Source of the DNA: Acetobacter cibinongensis
Lineage (GTDB): Bacteria > Pseudomonadota > Alphaproteobacteria > Acetobacterales > Acetobacteraceae
Length of the DNA stretch: 64,000 bases
Direction: 5' to 3'
NCBI RefSeq assembly: GCF_000963925.1
Contig: NZ_BAMV01000017.1
Span: forward strand, 124,001 to 188,000
Part shown: positions 44,565 through 54,157 of the stretch, in pieces
Position numbering within the stretch: position 1 is the first letter of the stretch
Layout: every line of letters begins with the position of its first letter
Program-made: the position numbers and the translations under genes
The notes under the pieces: model-generated
Databases searched by the model: none
What the model saw: only the letters and a program-made list of their open reading frames with translations
Told to the model about the DNA's origin: nothing

Positions 44565-45347
44565 ATGGTTGAACTCACTCTGCCGCGCAACAGTGTGATC
44601 GGGAAAGGTAAAACCTATTCCGCACCAGCCGGGGCAAAAAACGTCAAGACATTCCGGGTGTACCGCTGGTCCCCGGAAGATGGCAAAAACCCGGTTGTAG
44701 ATTCCTACGAACTGGACCTTGATACAATTGGGCCAATGGTGCTGGACGCCATTATTCACATCAAAAACGATGTGGACCCAACGCTGACGTTCCGGCGCTC
44801 CTGCCGTGAGGGCATTTGCGGGTCCTGCGCCATGAATATTGATGGTGAGAACACGCTTGCGTGCCTCAAGCCCATCAAGGACATCAAGGGTGATGTGCGG
44901 ATCTATCCGCTGCCGCATATGCCGGTAGTCAAGGATCTGGTGCCTAATCTGGAAGGAGCTTACGCGCAGCTACGCTCCATCGAACCCTGGATGAAGTCTG
45001 ACAGTGCACCGCCACCAGATGCAGAGCGCAAGCAGAGCATTGAAGAACGGGCCAAGCTGGATGGTATGTGGGAGTGCATCCTGTGCTTCTGCTGCACAAC
45101 CTCCTGCCCGTCTTACTGGTGGAATGGGGACCGCTACCTTGGTCCGGCAGTTCTGCTGGCAGCTTATCGCTGGATTGCAGACAGCCGTGACGAACATACC
45201 GGTGACCGTCTGGATGAGCTGGAAGATACCTTCAAGCTATATGCCTGCCGCACCATCATGAACTGCACACAGACCTGCCCGAAAGGGCTGAACCCTGCCA
45301 AGGCAATTGGTAAGATCAAGGAGTTGCAGATCGAGCGCAAAGCCTGA
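44565..45347 (+). CDS. sdhB: Succinate dehydrogenase iron-sulfur subunit
   Basis: A 260-residue protein with three Fe-S clusters. The [2Fe-2S] ligands lie in [16 protein letters not shown] and the later TLAC; the C-terminal domain has [16 protein letters not shown] and [14 protein letters not shown] for the [4Fe-4S] and [3Fe-4S] clusters. GGGAGG lies 7 bases before the ATG. A strong terminator 31 bases after the stop ends the operon. Confidence 0.97.
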   Translation: MVELTLPRNSVIGKGKTYSAPAGAKNVKTFRVYRWSPEDGKNPVVDSYELDLDTIGPMVLDAIIHIKNDVDPTLTFRRSCREGICGSCAMNIDGENTLACLKPIKDIKGDVRIYPLPHMPVVKDLVPNLEGAYAQLRSIEPWMKSDSAPPPDAERKQSIEERAKLDGMWECILCFCCTTSCPSYWWNGDRYLGPAVLLAAYRWIADSRDEHTGDRLDELEDTFKLYACRTIMNCTQTCPKGLNPAKAIGKIKELQIERKA

Positions 45348-45378
45348 TCACCTTTATTCTGGTCAGATCATGAAACAG

Positions 45379-45415
45379 AACCCCCGGTTTGCCAGCGCGC
45401 AAGCCGGGGGTTTTT
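45379..45415 (+). terminator. Terminator of sdhCDAB
   Basis: A stem based on ACCCCCGGTTTGC and GCAAGCCGGGGGTT followed by five T. Confidence 0.9.
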
Positions 45416-45460
45416 GTTATGTAAGGCAGGATACGCTGAGAAACGGAGAGGCTGCGCAAA

Positions 45461-45976
45461 ATGATAACAGTACGAGATGCGACAGAGCAGGACGCGGCAG
45501 CTCTGATGGAAATTTATAACCACGCAGTGTTGCATACAACGGCAATATGGAATGAAGCCTGTGTGGATGTGCCTAATCGTATAACGTGGCTGCGGGATCG
45601 CCAGAAGGCTGGTTTCCCGGTGCTTGTGGCCAGCAGGGGCGATGGCACAGTGGTAGGATATGCCAGTTTTGGCCCTTGGCGCGCATTTGAAGGGTACCGG
45701 CATACTGTAGAGCACTCCGTGTATGTGCACCCGGCTTATCAGCGGCAAGGTATTGGCCATATTTTGCTGGAAGCTCTGATAGCAGTAGCGCGCACCAAGG
45801 CACTGCACGTCATGGTTGCGGCCATTGAGGCGGAGAATACTCCTTCTATTGTGCTGCATAAAAAACTTGGGTTTGAACAGACTGGCGTGATGAAAGAGGT
45901 TGGCACCAAATTCGGCCGGTGGCTGGACCTCACTTTTATGACACTGGCGTTAAATGCAGACCAACCGTTAGGGTGA
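45461..45976 (+). CDS. GNAT acetyltransferase, phosphinothricin/methionine sulfoximine acetyltransferase-like
   Basis: A 171-residue GNAT protein of the Pat/Bar-YncA subgroup. It begins ITVRDATEQDAAALMEIYNHAV, has GYASFGPWRAFEGYRHTVEHSVYV (the substrate-binding core), the acetyl-CoA loop YQRQGIGHILLEALI, and IEAENTPSIVLHKKLGFEQTGVMKEVG. Members acetylate phosphinothricin, methionine sulfoximine or related amino acids. Similar genes are common in soil and plant-associated bacteria, so true activity needs assay. It is downstream of the sdh terminator and may share a transcript with the phosphatase gene 33 bases on. Confidence 0.87.
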   Translation: MITVRDATEQDAAALMEIYNHAVLHTTAIWNEACVDVPNRITWLRDRQKAGFPVLVASRGDGTVVGYASFGPWRAFEGYRHTVEHSVYVHPAYQRQGIGHILLEALIAVARTKALHVMVAAIEAENTPSIVLHKKLGFEQTGVMKEVGTKFGRWLDLTFMTLALNADQPLG

Positions 45977-46009
45977 GCAGGATGAAAAGATTGACCTTGC
46001 CGCCCGTGG

Positions 46010-46723
46010 ATGGGAGAGAGAGCCCTATGCAGAAGAGACGAGCTGGAGCTGCGCGCTATTGTGTTTGATGGTCAGATAACGTCTCAGGCGGGCCGTACAC
46101 GGGCCTGGATTGATAGCCTTTTTGTGGACCATGCAGTTTTTCGACTGGTGTGGACCAATTTCAGGGAGGTTGTACCGGGCAAAGTGTATCGGTGTAATCA
46201 CCCAACGCCTGCACGGTTGAAGTGGGCCATGCGCCGCTACCGGCTGCGCACGCTGGTTAATTTGCGCGGGCATCGTCAATGCGGCTCTGACGCGCTTTCC
46301 CGCTCTACAGCTCAGGCTATCGGGCTGGGGCATGTTGATATGGCGTTTGAAAGCCGGGGTGCGCCGCATAAGGACCGTATTTTGCGGTTTGCTCAGCTTT
46401 ATAAGCAAATAGACTTCCCCATGCTCATGCATTGCAAATCAGGGGCTGATCGGGCAGGTTTGGCTTCCGGCCTTGTTATCCTGTTTGAAGGGGGCTCAGC
46501 CGCACGGGCGCTGAAAGAATTATCATGGCGGTTTGGCCACTTCCGTGGGTCACGCACGGGGATATTGGATGCCTTCTTCCTGCGTTATCAGGCGGATGCA
46601 GAAGGGCGACTGCCTTTTCTGGAGTGGGTAGAGCACGAATATGATGAAGTGGCGCTGAAGCGCGACTTTGTTGCTGGGAAGCTAGCATCTTTCATGACAG
46701 ATCAGGTTTTGCGGCGCGAATAA
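46010..46723 (+). CDS. Tyrosine-phosphatase-like (CX5R) protein
   Basis: A protein of up to 237 residues with the cysteine-phosphatase signature MHCKSGADRAG: His141, nucleophile Cys142 and Arg148 in HCxxxxxR. Upstream LVNLRGHR and IDFPMLMHC fit the dual-specificity/plant-type phosphatase fold, and an aspartate/glutamate in DMAFESRGAPHKD could be the general acid. The C-terminal 60 residues are helical and not assigned. The start is uncertain because no clear ribosome-binding site precedes ATG 46010. The target, whether protein or polysaccharide-related, is unknown. Confidence 0.75.
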   Translation: MGERALCRRDELELRAIVFDGQITSQAGRTRAWIDSLFVDHAVFRLVWTNFREVVPGKVYRCNHPTPARLKWAMRRYRLRTLVNLRGHRQCGSDALSRSTAQAIGLGHVDMAFESRGAPHKDRILRFAQLYKQIDFPMLMHCKSGADRAGLASGLVILFEGGSAARALKELSWRFGHFRGSRTGILDAFFLRYQADAEGRLPFLEWVEHEYDEVALKRDFVAGKLASFMTDQVLRRE

Positions 46724-46760
46724 GCGTGGCTTTAATTCTCTGGCTTGAGCAATGGTTACA

Positions 46761-46797
46761 AAAAAGGCCGGTCACACAGGATGTGACCGGCCTTTTT
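46761..46797. terminator. Bidirectional terminator between the phosphatase gene and pgk
   Basis: Stem AAAAAGGCCGGTCACA with its complement around a CAGGA loop, flanked by A and T runs, between convergent genes. Confidence 0.93.
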
Positions 46798-46820
46798 CAG
46801 GACGATATGACGCTGAGCGA

Positions 46821-48044
46821 TTAGACTGGAATGGTTTTTTCCAGCGTTGTGCTCAGAGCTGTCAGGCCGGGTAGAACCTTACCTTCCAGCCATTCCAGAA
46901 ACGCACCGCCTGCGGTGGAGACATACGTCATGTCATGCAGCACGCCAGCATGGCGCAGGGCAGACACGGTATCACCACCACCAGCAATGGTTTTGAGCTT
47001 GCCCTCTTTGGTCAGGCGGGCTGCTTCCTGCGCAACTGCGTTTGTTGCAACGTCAAACGGTGGGAGCTCGAACACGCCCAGCGGGCCGTTCCATACCAGC
47101 GTTTTTAGCCCGGTCAGCTTTTCTTTCAGCAGTTTGACGGTTTCTGGTCCAACGTCCAGCGCCATCCAGCCATCAGGAATGTCGGACACGGCCGCAACAG
47201 CGGTCGGGGCACCTGCCATGAAGTCTTCCGCCAGCACAACGTCAATCGGCAGGATCAGCTCACAGTTTTTGGCCTTGGCCTTTTCCATGATCTGGCGTGC
47301 CGTATCCAGCATATCCTCTTCTTTCAAGGACTTGCCGACCTTGTAGCCTTTGGCTGCAAGGAACGTATTGGCCATAGCGCCGCCAACAGCCAGAACATCG
47401 ACTTTTTCAAGCATGTTTTCCAGCAGTTCCAGCTTGGTGGAAACCTTGGCTCCCCCCACAATGGCGCCTACCGGGCGTTCCGGATTTTCAAGAGCGGCAT
47501 CCAGGGCAGAAAGCTCGGCTTCCATCAGGCGGCCAGCATAGGCGGGCAGATGGTCTGCAACGCCTGCCGTGGAGGCATGGGCACGGTGTGCGGCTGAGAA
47601 CGCATCGTTCACATACACATCACCTAGCCTTGCAAGGGCTGCTGACAGGTCTGGTGCGTTGGCTTCTTCACCCGGCTGGAAGCGGGTGTTTTCAAGCAAC
47701 AGCACTTCACCATCCTGCAGGGATGCCGCAGCGGCCTCAGCATCAGGGCCAATGCAGTCATGCGCAAAACTGACGGATTTGCCCAGTGCAGTGGCCAGAG
47801 CGGTTGCAATCGGTTCGAGCGACATGCCCGGCACCACTTTGCCTTTGGGGCGGTCAAAGTGGCTGAGCACAATAACCCGGCCGCCCTTGTCCGCCAGTTC
47901 GCGGATGGTGGGCACAATGCGCTCAATACGGGTGAAGTCAGAGATGACTCCATCCTTCATGGGCACGTTCAGGTCCACACGCAGCAGAATGCGTTTGCCG
48001 CGCGGGTCCAGCTTATCCAGGGTGTTGAAAGGAAGCAGGGCCAT
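46821..48044 (-). CDS. pgk: Phosphoglycerate kinase
   Basis: A 407-residue enzyme of lower glycolysis. [16 protein letters not shown] opens the N-domain, LSHFDRPKG and the [10 protein letters not shown] helix carry substrate arginines, and [16 protein letters not shown] and GGGDTVSA mark the nucleotide domain. It ends the operon transketolase-like - gap - pgk; its start overlaps the gap stop codon by one base (shared A of TAATG). Acetic acid bacteria usually lack 6-phosphofructokinase, so it serves triose flux and gluconeogenesis. Confidence 0.96.
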   Translation of the reverse strand: MALLPFNTLDKLDPRGKRILLRVDLNVPMKDGVISDFTRIERIVPTIRELADKGGRVIVLSHFDRPKGKVVPGMSLEPIATALATALGKSVSFAHDCIGPDAEAAAASLQDGEVLLLENTRFQPGEEANAPDLSAALARLGDVYVNDAFSAAHRAHASTAGVADHLPAYAGRLMEAELSALDAALENPERPVGAIVGGAKVSTKLELLENMLEKVDVLAVGGAMANTFLAAKGYKVGKSLKEEDMLDTARQIMEKAKAKNCELILPIDVVLAEDFMAGAPTAVAAVSDIPDGWMALDVGPETVKLLKEKLTGLKTLVWNGPLGVFELPPFDVATNAVAQEAARLTKEGKLKTIAGGGDTVSALRHAGVLHDMTYVSTAGGAFLEWLEGKVLPGLTALSTTLEKTIPV

Positions 48045-49066
48045 TAGAGGGATCCGAACAGAGCGGCTGTGTCAGCCATACGGTTGGAGAAGCCCCATTC
48101 GTTGTCATACCAGGAGCAGATACGGACCAGCTTGCCGCCGTCGATCAGAGAGGTCTGGGTGGCATCAAAGCTGGAAGAGGCCAGAGCATGGTTGAAGTCA
48201 GAGCTGACCAGAGGCGCTGTGGAGTAAGCCAGAATGCCTTTAAGCGGGCCGGATTCAGCCGCAGCCTTAATGGCGTTGTTAACCTCTTCAACGGAGCCTG
48301 GAACCTTTTTCGGCACGAAGTCGAGGGAGACCAGAGAGACGTTGGCAGTCGGGACACGAATGGCCGTGCCATCCAGTTTGCCTTTAAGCTGCGGCAGAAC
48401 CAGACCAACGGCACGGGCTGCACCGGTGGAGGTTGGAATCATGTTCAGGCCAGCAGCGCGGGCGCGGCGCAGGTCTTTATGCAGGGTGTCTACCGTGCGC
48501 TGGTCACCCGTGTAGGAGTGAATGGTCACCATGTAACCGCGTTCAATCCCAAACGTGTCTTCCAGCACCTTGGCAACCGGAGCCAGGCAGTTTGTGGTGC
48601 AGGATGCGTTGGAAATGACCGTCATGTCAGAGGTCAGCACATCGTGGTTCACACCGTAAACGATGGTGGCATCGACATCCGTACCCGGTGCGGAGATGAT
48701 GACCTTGCGTGCGCCTGCCTGCAAAAGCTGGCCTGCTTTTTCCTTGGAGGTGAACAGGCCTGTGCATTCCATGGCCACATCAACGCCTGCAAACGGTACT
48801 TTTGACGGGTCACGTTCAGCAGAAACGGTGATGGGGTCCCACGTCCGGCCATGTGCGGAAATAATCAGCTTGTTGCCATCCACGCGCACATCGGCAGGCA
48901 GGCGGCCATGCACACTGTCATAGCTGAGCAGGTGGGCGTTATCTTCAACGCTGCCAAGGTCGTTAATGGCTACGGGCACAACGTCGGTCCGTCCGCTTTC
49001 AATCAGCCCACGCAGGACAAGCCGGCCAATACGTCCAAAGCCGTTGATCGCGATTTTGACTGCCAT
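48044..49066 (-). CDS. gap: Glyceraldehyde-3-phosphate dehydrogenase, type I
   Basis: A 340-residue enzyme. [14 protein letters not shown] is the NAD loop, the catalytic Cys156 lies in [12 protein letters not shown], the following TVHSYT-like segment reads TIHSYTGDQ, and [11 protein letters not shown] closes the protein. The residue after the second beta strand is Asp36 (INDLG), which favours NAD over NADP. It lies between the transketolase-like gene (37-base gap) and pgk (overlap). Confidence 0.96.
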   Translation of the reverse strand: MAVKIAINGFGRIGRLVLRGLIESGRTDVVPVAINDLGSVEDNAHLLSYDSVHGRLPADVRVDGNKLIISAHGRTWDPITVSAERDPSKVPFAGVDVAMECTGLFTSKEKAGQLLQAGARKVIISAPGTDVDATIVYGVNHDVLTSDMTVISNASCTTNCLAPVAKVLEDTFGIERGYMVTIHSYTGDQRTVDTLHKDLRRARAAGLNMIPTSTGAARAVGLVLPQLKGKLDGTAIRVPTANVSLVSLDFVPKKVPGSVEEVNNAIKAAAESGPLKGILAYSTAPLVSSDFNHALASSSFDATQTSLIDGGKLVRICSWYDNEWGFSNRMADTAALFGSL

Positions 49067-49103
49067 GTTTCTGTTCTCCGTTTTTATCTTATGGTCTTGT
49101 CAG

Positions 49104-51083
49104 TTACGGTCCCCGTGCGTGCGCCCGGGGCTGGTGTGGCGCAGCCCGTGCTGCACCGGAAACAAAAAGATGGTGTTCCACCTTTTTACAGATCGCCTCG
49201 GCAGTAATGCCAAAGCGTTCATACAAAGCGTTGGCTGGGGCAGAGGTGCCAAAATCATCCATGCCAACAAAAACTCCCTCCGGCCCAAGCCAGCGCTCCC
49301 ACCCAAAGCCGGAAGCCGCTTCTATGCCAACACGCAGCCCTTTACCGCCCAGCACTTTCTGGCGGTAAGTTTGCGGCTGCATGGCAAAAAGCTCCCAGCA
49401 GGGAATGGACACTACAGTGGCGCGGATATCGCGCCGGGCCAGATGGTGCGATGCTTCAACCGCAATAGCAACCTCCGGCCCGGAGGCAATTAAGGTGACC
49501 AGCCGGTTCTCCTGCTGCTGCACCACATATCCGCCGCGGGCGGCGCTGCCATAGCTGGGTGGTGGGAGGGGAACAGCGCTATTATGGTTTTGCGGGCACA
49601 GCACCAGAACGGCCGGACCGCCCTGCCAGTCCAGCGCTGCCTCCCAGCATTTGAAGGTTTCAGATGGGCTGCCGGGGCGGAATACGGCCAGATTGGGCGT
49701 GGCCCGCAAGCTGGCAAGCTGTTCCACCGGTTGCCAGCCACCACCGCCATCCCCCAGCGCCAGACCGTCACCCGTTAACAGATACAGCATTTTCTGGCGC
49801 ATCAGGGCGGCCATGCGCAGGGCGGAGCGCATACGGTCAACAGTCATCATGCTGGCGGCACAGCAGGGAAGCACGCCGCCATGCAATGAAAGACCGTTCA
49901 ACACCCCGGCCATGCCGTGTTCCTGAATGCCGCAGTCCAGCCCGCTGGCAAGCGCCGGAGGGGCACGCCACCCTGTTTGTTCCTCTCCGGTGGCAGACAT
50001 GCTGTAAGCAGAGGATGCGGTGAGGCACACCAGTTCCGGCAGAATATCGGACAGGGCATGTAGACCTGTCAGACCAGATTCCTGCGTGGAATTGTCCAGT
50101 GCCGACCGCATACGCCACAGCCAGGCGCGGTGCCAGTCTTCCTGAAACAGGGCTGGGCGGTGGCGCATCAGTTCCCGCTCAAATGCGTCCCGTTGGCGGT
50201 GGCGGGCAAAACGGCGCAGCCAGGAGCGGCGGGTGGAGGCCCCCCGGCGTGCTGTTGGGCTCCACGGGCCTGTCAGTTCTTCCTCCGGCGGTAAATGAAC
50301 GGCCAGAGAGGACGGGGTGGAAGATGGCGGCAGGCAGGCAATAAGGGTGGGTTTTCTGGCCCGCAAGGTTGCCGCAAGGGCGGAGGTTATGGCGGGCAAA
50401 TCATCCGCCGCAACCTTGCGGACCGTCCAGCCGGAGGCGCTGAACCGTGCCAGCGAGTCGGCAAATTCCGAGCCACGGTCTTCAGCCGGAGGGGCCACCA
50501 GCATGGCCAGCCTGTCCAGCCCAAAGCGCCCTGCCAGTTGGGCAGCCTCCATGGCCACACCTGTTGCAAGGTCCGTATCCTGTGCCAGCACCCATGTCCG
50601 GTGATTGACGAGAGAACGGCCAAACCTGCGGGACAAAACCTGCTCTGCCAGCGCCATGCCAGCCGCTGCGGCCACACCTTGGCCAGCAGGGCCGGGGGCG
50701 ACTTCAATGGCCGGGTGTTCGCCATATTCCAGCACAGGGGTGCTGTGACTGTCGGTGCCTGTCAGGCGCAACATGGCGGCAAGCAGGGGCAGCATTGTGG
50801 TGGAGGGCACGACAAACCTGTCGCGGTCGGGCCAGTCCGGGGCTGCGGGGTCAAACCGTAAGACCCGGCACCATAGGGCGGTTACTGGCAGGCACATAAG
50901 GGAAAGGAGTTTGGCGGTGTGGGTGGGCAGATTATCTGCGTGAAGCAGGAGCCGGGCTGCGTGGCTCATGCGCGCAACACCAATCTGCTGGGCAGAGAGG
51001 CCTCCGTCCTGCTCCAAACTGCGCTGGTCTGTCGAACTGGCTACTGCCATGCGCGCCTGCCTTATGGTGACGGGCCTGATCAT
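49104..51083 (-). CDS. Transketolase-like protein with degenerate active site
   Basis: A 659-residue protein, collinear over its whole length with transketolase (E. coli 663) and in the classic tkt-gap-pgk position. Fold landmarks persist: DWPDRDRFV, GPAGQGVAAAAGMALAE, GIQEHGMAGVLNGLSLHGG (keeping the cofactor-activating Glu388) and QPVEQLASLRATPN. Catalytic residues do not: the SNGHG histidine is Thr96, the GDG metal motif is Q168-D169-T170, the metal-binding Asn is lost in VAPPAED, the HDS and GEDGPTHQP histidines are Gly438 and Trp450, and the substrate Arg of SRQN is Pro497. An alternative start at 51050 has AAGGCAGG upstream and is somewhat likelier than 51083. The reading frame is intact, so it is expressed rather than a decayed pseudogene; the role is unknown. 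Confidence 0.8.
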   Translation of the reverse strand: MIRPVTIRQARMAVASSTDQRSLEQDGGLSAQQIGVARMSHAARLLLHADNLPTHTAKLLSLMCLPVTALWCRVLRFDPAAPDWPDRDRFVVPSTTMLPLLAAMLRLTGTDSHSTPVLEYGEHPAIEVAPGPAGQGVAAAAGMALAEQVLSRRFGRSLVNHRTWVLAQDTDLATGVAMEAAQLAGRFGLDRLAMLVAPPAEDRGSEFADSLARFSASGWTVRKVAADDLPAITSALAATLRARKPTLIACLPPSSTPSSLAVHLPPEEELTGPWSPTARRGASTRRSWLRRFARHRQRDAFERELMRHRPALFQEDWHRAWLWRMRSALDNSTQESGLTGLHALSDILPELVCLTASSAYSMSATGEEQTGWRAPPALASGLDCGIQEHGMAGVLNGLSLHGGVLPCCAASMMTVDRMRSALRMAALMRQKMLYLLTGDGLALGDGGGGWQPVEQLASLRATPNLAVFRPGSPSETFKCWEAALDWQGGPAVLVLCPQNHNSAVPLPPPSYGSAARGGYVVQQQENRLVTLIASGPEVAIAVEASHHLARRDIRATVVSIPCWELFAMQPQTYRQKVLGGKGLRVGIEAASGFGWERWLGPEGVFVGMDDFGTSAPANALYERFGITAEAICKKVEHHLFVSGAARAAPHQPRAHARGP

Positions 51084-51291
51084 TGATGACAGGTCTTCTC
51101 ATCACTCCTGCTTGGTCAATAAAGGCGCACCTGCATTTGGGCAAGGGGGTTTTGGGGTGCCGGAGTCGCATAGCTGGGGTGGAGAAAAGCACTTGTTTTT
51201 TTTGCTCACCCTCCCTGTTCTCCTTGCGTCTGGACGGAATGGGCGCAAAAGAAGGAGAAGTTTTGTTTTTGTGTGCGGAGATACGCCAGCC

Positions 51292-51765
51292 ATGCCCCCA
51301 GTTGTTCGTTCTGCCACACAGCATTCTGCCATAAAAATGGTGGTGCTGGCTGGTGTTGTGCTGGGTTTGGGCGGGTGCAAGCTGGTAGACCAGAAAACCT
51401 TTAACCCACAGGCGGGCAAGGCTCCTCAACCGTATATTCCGCCAGCGCCCGTTGTTGCCCCTATTCCTCCATTGATTGAACTGGTTGGTGGAACCCCGGC
51501 GCATGAATGGGAAGGCCCAGTTGACCAGATGACCCGTAAGGCGCTGGCGCGGAAGCCCGCCATTCTGTTTGTGGTCAAGTGCCTGGTGCCTGCTTCTGGT
51601 AATTCGGAGCTTGACCAGCTAACATTGGTACAGCTTGTGCAGGGGGATGGGCAGGCGGTGGCGCAGGCCATTACGCACGCAGGAGCCCCGCTACAGCAGG
51701 TTGAAATAACGGCTATGCCGGATTCGACCGTGACGAAGCCCCTTATCAGGGTGTATGTGCAATAA
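51292..51765 (+). CDS. Lipoprotein, unknown function
   Basis: A 157-residue protein with a lipoprotein signal: MPPVVRSATQHSAIK, then VVLAGVVLGLGGC with the lipidated cysteine at about residue 29. After a Pro-rich linker (PQPYIPPAPVVAPIPP) comes a compact domain of about 100 residues (LIELVGGTPAHEWEGPVDQM to the C-terminus) without recognisable motif. The ATG at 51292 has GGAG upstream; the frame continues farther back into sequence antisense to the transketolase-like gene, which I reject. It is divergent from that gene and precedes hemA by 104 bases. Confidence 0.7.
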   Translation: MPPVVRSATQHSAIKMVVLAGVVLGLGGCKLVDQKTFNPQAGKAPQPYIPPAPVVAPIPPLIELVGGTPAHEWEGPVDQMTRKALARKPAILFVVKCLVPASGNSELDQLTLVQLVQGDGQAVAQAITHAGAPLQQVEITAMPDSTVTKPLIRVYVQ

Positions 51766-51869
51766 CGTTCACATCATATTTGTGAAAATATTGGAAAAGA
51801 CCGGCCAGACGGCCGAAGGGCCATGCGCCGTGCCCCGACCGTTTCTGACGACGCGAGGAGAGTAGTAGC

Positions 51870-53132
51870 GTGGGATTGATCAAAAACGCCCGGCATCCGT
51901 TTTATGACCATTGTGATGCGGCGTTGAACGAGATCAGGCAACAGGGGCGTTACCGGACCTTTACGCCACTGGCCCGGCTGGCAGAGCGTTTTCCGCTGTA
52001 TGAAGAAGACGTGGCAGCCCAGCCCGAGGGGCGTGAGGTTATTGTCTGGTCCACCAACGACTATCTGGGCATGGGTATTGTGCCGGAAGTACAGGAAGCC
52101 GCTATTGCTGCCATTCGGGAGCATGGTGCAGGGGCTGGTGGTACCCGCAACATTGCTGGAACAAGCCCACTGCATACGCAGCTTGAAGCAGAACTGGCGT
52201 CTTTGCATGGCAAGGAAGCAGGGCTTCTGTTCGTCTCGGGTTACGTGTCCAATCAGGCCAGCTTGCAAACCATCCTGACCTCCATGCCGGGCTGGATCTG
52301 TTTTTCAGATCGTCTGAACCATGCCTCCATGATTGCAGGCATTAAGGGGGCTCGTGGCTCCCAGACCGTTATTTTTGAACATAACGATCTGGTTGACCTT
52401 GAAGCCAAACTGGCAGCCGCCCCGGTTGATGCTCCCAAGCTGATTGCCTTTGAGAGCGTTTATTCCATGGATGGCGATATCTCGGATATTGCTGGTATTT
52501 GTGCTCTGGCGCGTAAATATAATGCTCTGACCTATCTGGACGAAGTCCATGCCGTTGGCCTGTATGGGGAAGAAGGCGGTGGTATTTCCCAGCGTGATCA
52601 GGTGGCGGATCAGGTCGATATTATTGAAGGAACTCTGGCCAAAGGGTTTGGGGTGCATGGCGGTTACATCACGGCTTCTGCCGAGATTGTGGATTTCCTG
52701 CGCTCCACAGCGTCTGGCTTTATTTTCACCACGGCCCTGCCCCCTTCCGTAGTGGGAGCAGCCCTGACCAGCGTGCGCAAGGTGCGGGCTGAAAACTGGC
52801 GGCGTGAGGCTATTTTTGAGCGGGTCAACACCTTCCGTCAGCGCCTGCGTGCTGCGGGGGTGCCCTTTACCATGACACCAAGCCACATTGTGCCGGTTCC
52901 GGTAGGGGATGCAGAGGTCTGCAAGCGTATAAGCCGCCGTTTGCTGAACGATTACGGGCATTACGCAACGCCTATCAACTACCCAACTGTTCCGCAGGGA
53001 ACTGAGCGGTTGCGCCTGACGCCAGGCCCATTCCATACGGATGAGATGATGGATGATATGGTGCGTGCGCTTGCCACGCTGCTGCGTGAAGAAGGCGTTA
53101 TTCCGGTACGCCAGACAGAAGTTGCCGCCTGA
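51870..53132 (+). CDS. hemA: 5-aminolevulinate synthase
   Basis: A 420-residue PLP enzyme condensing glycine and succinyl-CoA, the alphaproteobacterial first step of heme synthesis. [32 protein letters not shown] and [12 protein letters not shown] are the alpha-oxoamine synthase blocks, and the PLP lysine lies in [13 protein letters not shown]. The start is GTG 51870 with a GGAGAG Shine-Dalgarno 7 bases upstream. With hemE and hemJ this window holds three heme genes at two separate loci. A strong terminator follows. Confidence 0.97.
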   Translation: MGLIKNARHPFYDHCDAALNEIRQQGRYRTFTPLARLAERFPLYEEDVAAQPEGREVIVWSTNDYLGMGIVPEVQEAAIAAIREHGAGAGGTRNIAGTSPLHTQLEAELASLHGKEAGLLFVSGYVSNQASLQTILTSMPGWICFSDRLNHASMIAGIKGARGSQTVIFEHNDLVDLEAKLAAAPVDAPKLIAFESVYSMDGDISDIAGICALARKYNALTYLDEVHAVGLYGEEGGGISQRDQVADQVDIIEGTLAKGFGVHGGYITASAEIVDFLRSTASGFIFTTALPPSVVGAALTSVRKVRAENWRREAIFERVNTFRQRLRAAGVPFTMTPSHIVPVPVGDAEVCKRISRRLLNDYGHYATPINYPTVPQGTERLRLTPGPFHTDEMMDDMVRALATLLREEGVIPVRQTEVAA

Positions 53133-53155
53133 GACTAGAACGCATTGATTCTGGG

Positions 53156-53198
53156 AAAAAGCCTCTTTCCTCCACCCGTGGGGAAAGAGGCTTTTTTT
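53156..53198. terminator. Bidirectional terminator between hemA and the DsbA-like gene
   Basis: Stem GCCTCTTTCC (53161-53170) with GGAAAGAGGC (53182-53191), flanked by five A and seven T, between convergent genes. Confidence 0.92.
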
Positions 53199-53202
53199 GT
53201 GA

Positions 53203-53982
53203 CTAACCTGCTTTACGCAAGCGTGCCAGAGCGGCCTTCAGTTCATCCAAAGACGCTGCGCCGGGGATAATTTCCTTGTCACCGAACACGAAGGTTGGTG
53301 TGCCTTCCAGATCAATGGAGCGGGCAAGGTCAAGATTCTGGCGCATCATGTCCGTAACCTTGGGGCTTTTCATGTCCGTTACCAGACGATCTGCATCCAG
53401 CCCGACCTTTTTTGCCACGCGGCGAATCCGGTCTGTAGAGGGGCTGGCGGCATCGGCCATCAGGGCTTTCTGGAACGGAACATAGGCGTTTTGCAGGCTG
53501 GCTGCCAGAATGGCCTGCGTATCCATCACGCTGTTGGGGCCAAGAACCGGAATAACTTTTTCAACCAGTTTCAGGTCAGGCTCGGAGGCGACCAGTGTGT
53601 CCAGGTCAGCCAGAACCTTGCGGCAGTAGGGGCAACGTGGGTCATAAAATTCTACAACTTCCAGTTTGCCTTGGGGGTTGCCCAGCACCACATCCGTTGT
53701 GCTCTGGCCAAACTGCGCATGGTTGCGGCGGACCGCATCCAGTGCGGAGGAGGCTTTACGCGCTGTAGCCTGCGTTTGCAGGGCTGTAATGGCCTCAGAC
53801 AGAATGGAGGGGTCTGTCTTCAGCGCGTTGCGCATAATGCTCACAATTTCGGCGCGTTGAGCCGGAGTGAAGCTGGTGTCAGCCGTTGCGGGCGAAGGGG
53901 CTACGCCTGCACCCAGCAGGAAAAGGCAGGAGGCCCCGGCAAGGGCATAGTGCCTTATGGAAGAGGGAATTAGCTTTTTCAT
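53203..53982 (-). CDS. DsbA-family thiol:disulfide interchange protein (Com1/ScsC-like)
   Basis: A 259-residue exported protein (signal peptide to about residue 34, ATAD). A helical N-terminal part of about 65 residues, typical of Com1- or ScsC-like members that may oligomerise, precedes the thioredoxin fold. The active site is RCPYC with Cys117 and Cys120, and the cis-Pro loop is GTPTF. It likely oxidises or isomerises disulfides in the periplasm. ATG 53982 was chosen for the signal peptide; the frame extends to 54579 but would overlap the GGT-like gene on the other strand. The ribosome-binding site is weak. Confidence 0.88.
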   Translation of the reverse strand: MKKLIPSSIRHYALAGASCLFLLGAGVAPSPATADTSFTPAQRAEIVSIMRNALKTDPSILSEAITALQTQATARKASSALDAVRRNHAQFGQSTTDVVLGNPQGKLEVVEFYDPRCPYCRKVLADLDTLVASEPDLKLVEKVIPVLGPNSVMDTQAILAASLQNAYVPFQKALMADAASPSTDRIRRVAKKVGLDADRLVTDMKSPKVTDMMRQNLDLARSIDLEGTPTFVFGDKEIIPGAASLDELKAALARLRKAG

Positions 53983-54157
53983 GCCAGCAAACGTAAAGCA
54001 GTTCAGAACCGATGGGAATGGCGGAACAGAGGCGTTGCATTGGCTAAACTCTCCATGAAATGCGTTGTGCGTGTTGCTGCCGGAGCAGAACAAGGTTAAT
54101 CGGGAGAGAACCCTGCGCCCGTTTTCGGGTCGATCAGAAAGATGGAGAGACCACGGC

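Noticed and set aside
50968-51291. N-terminal extension of the lipoprotein frame at 51292
   Set aside because: It overlaps the transketolase-like gene antisense; the lipoprotein signal begins at 51292.
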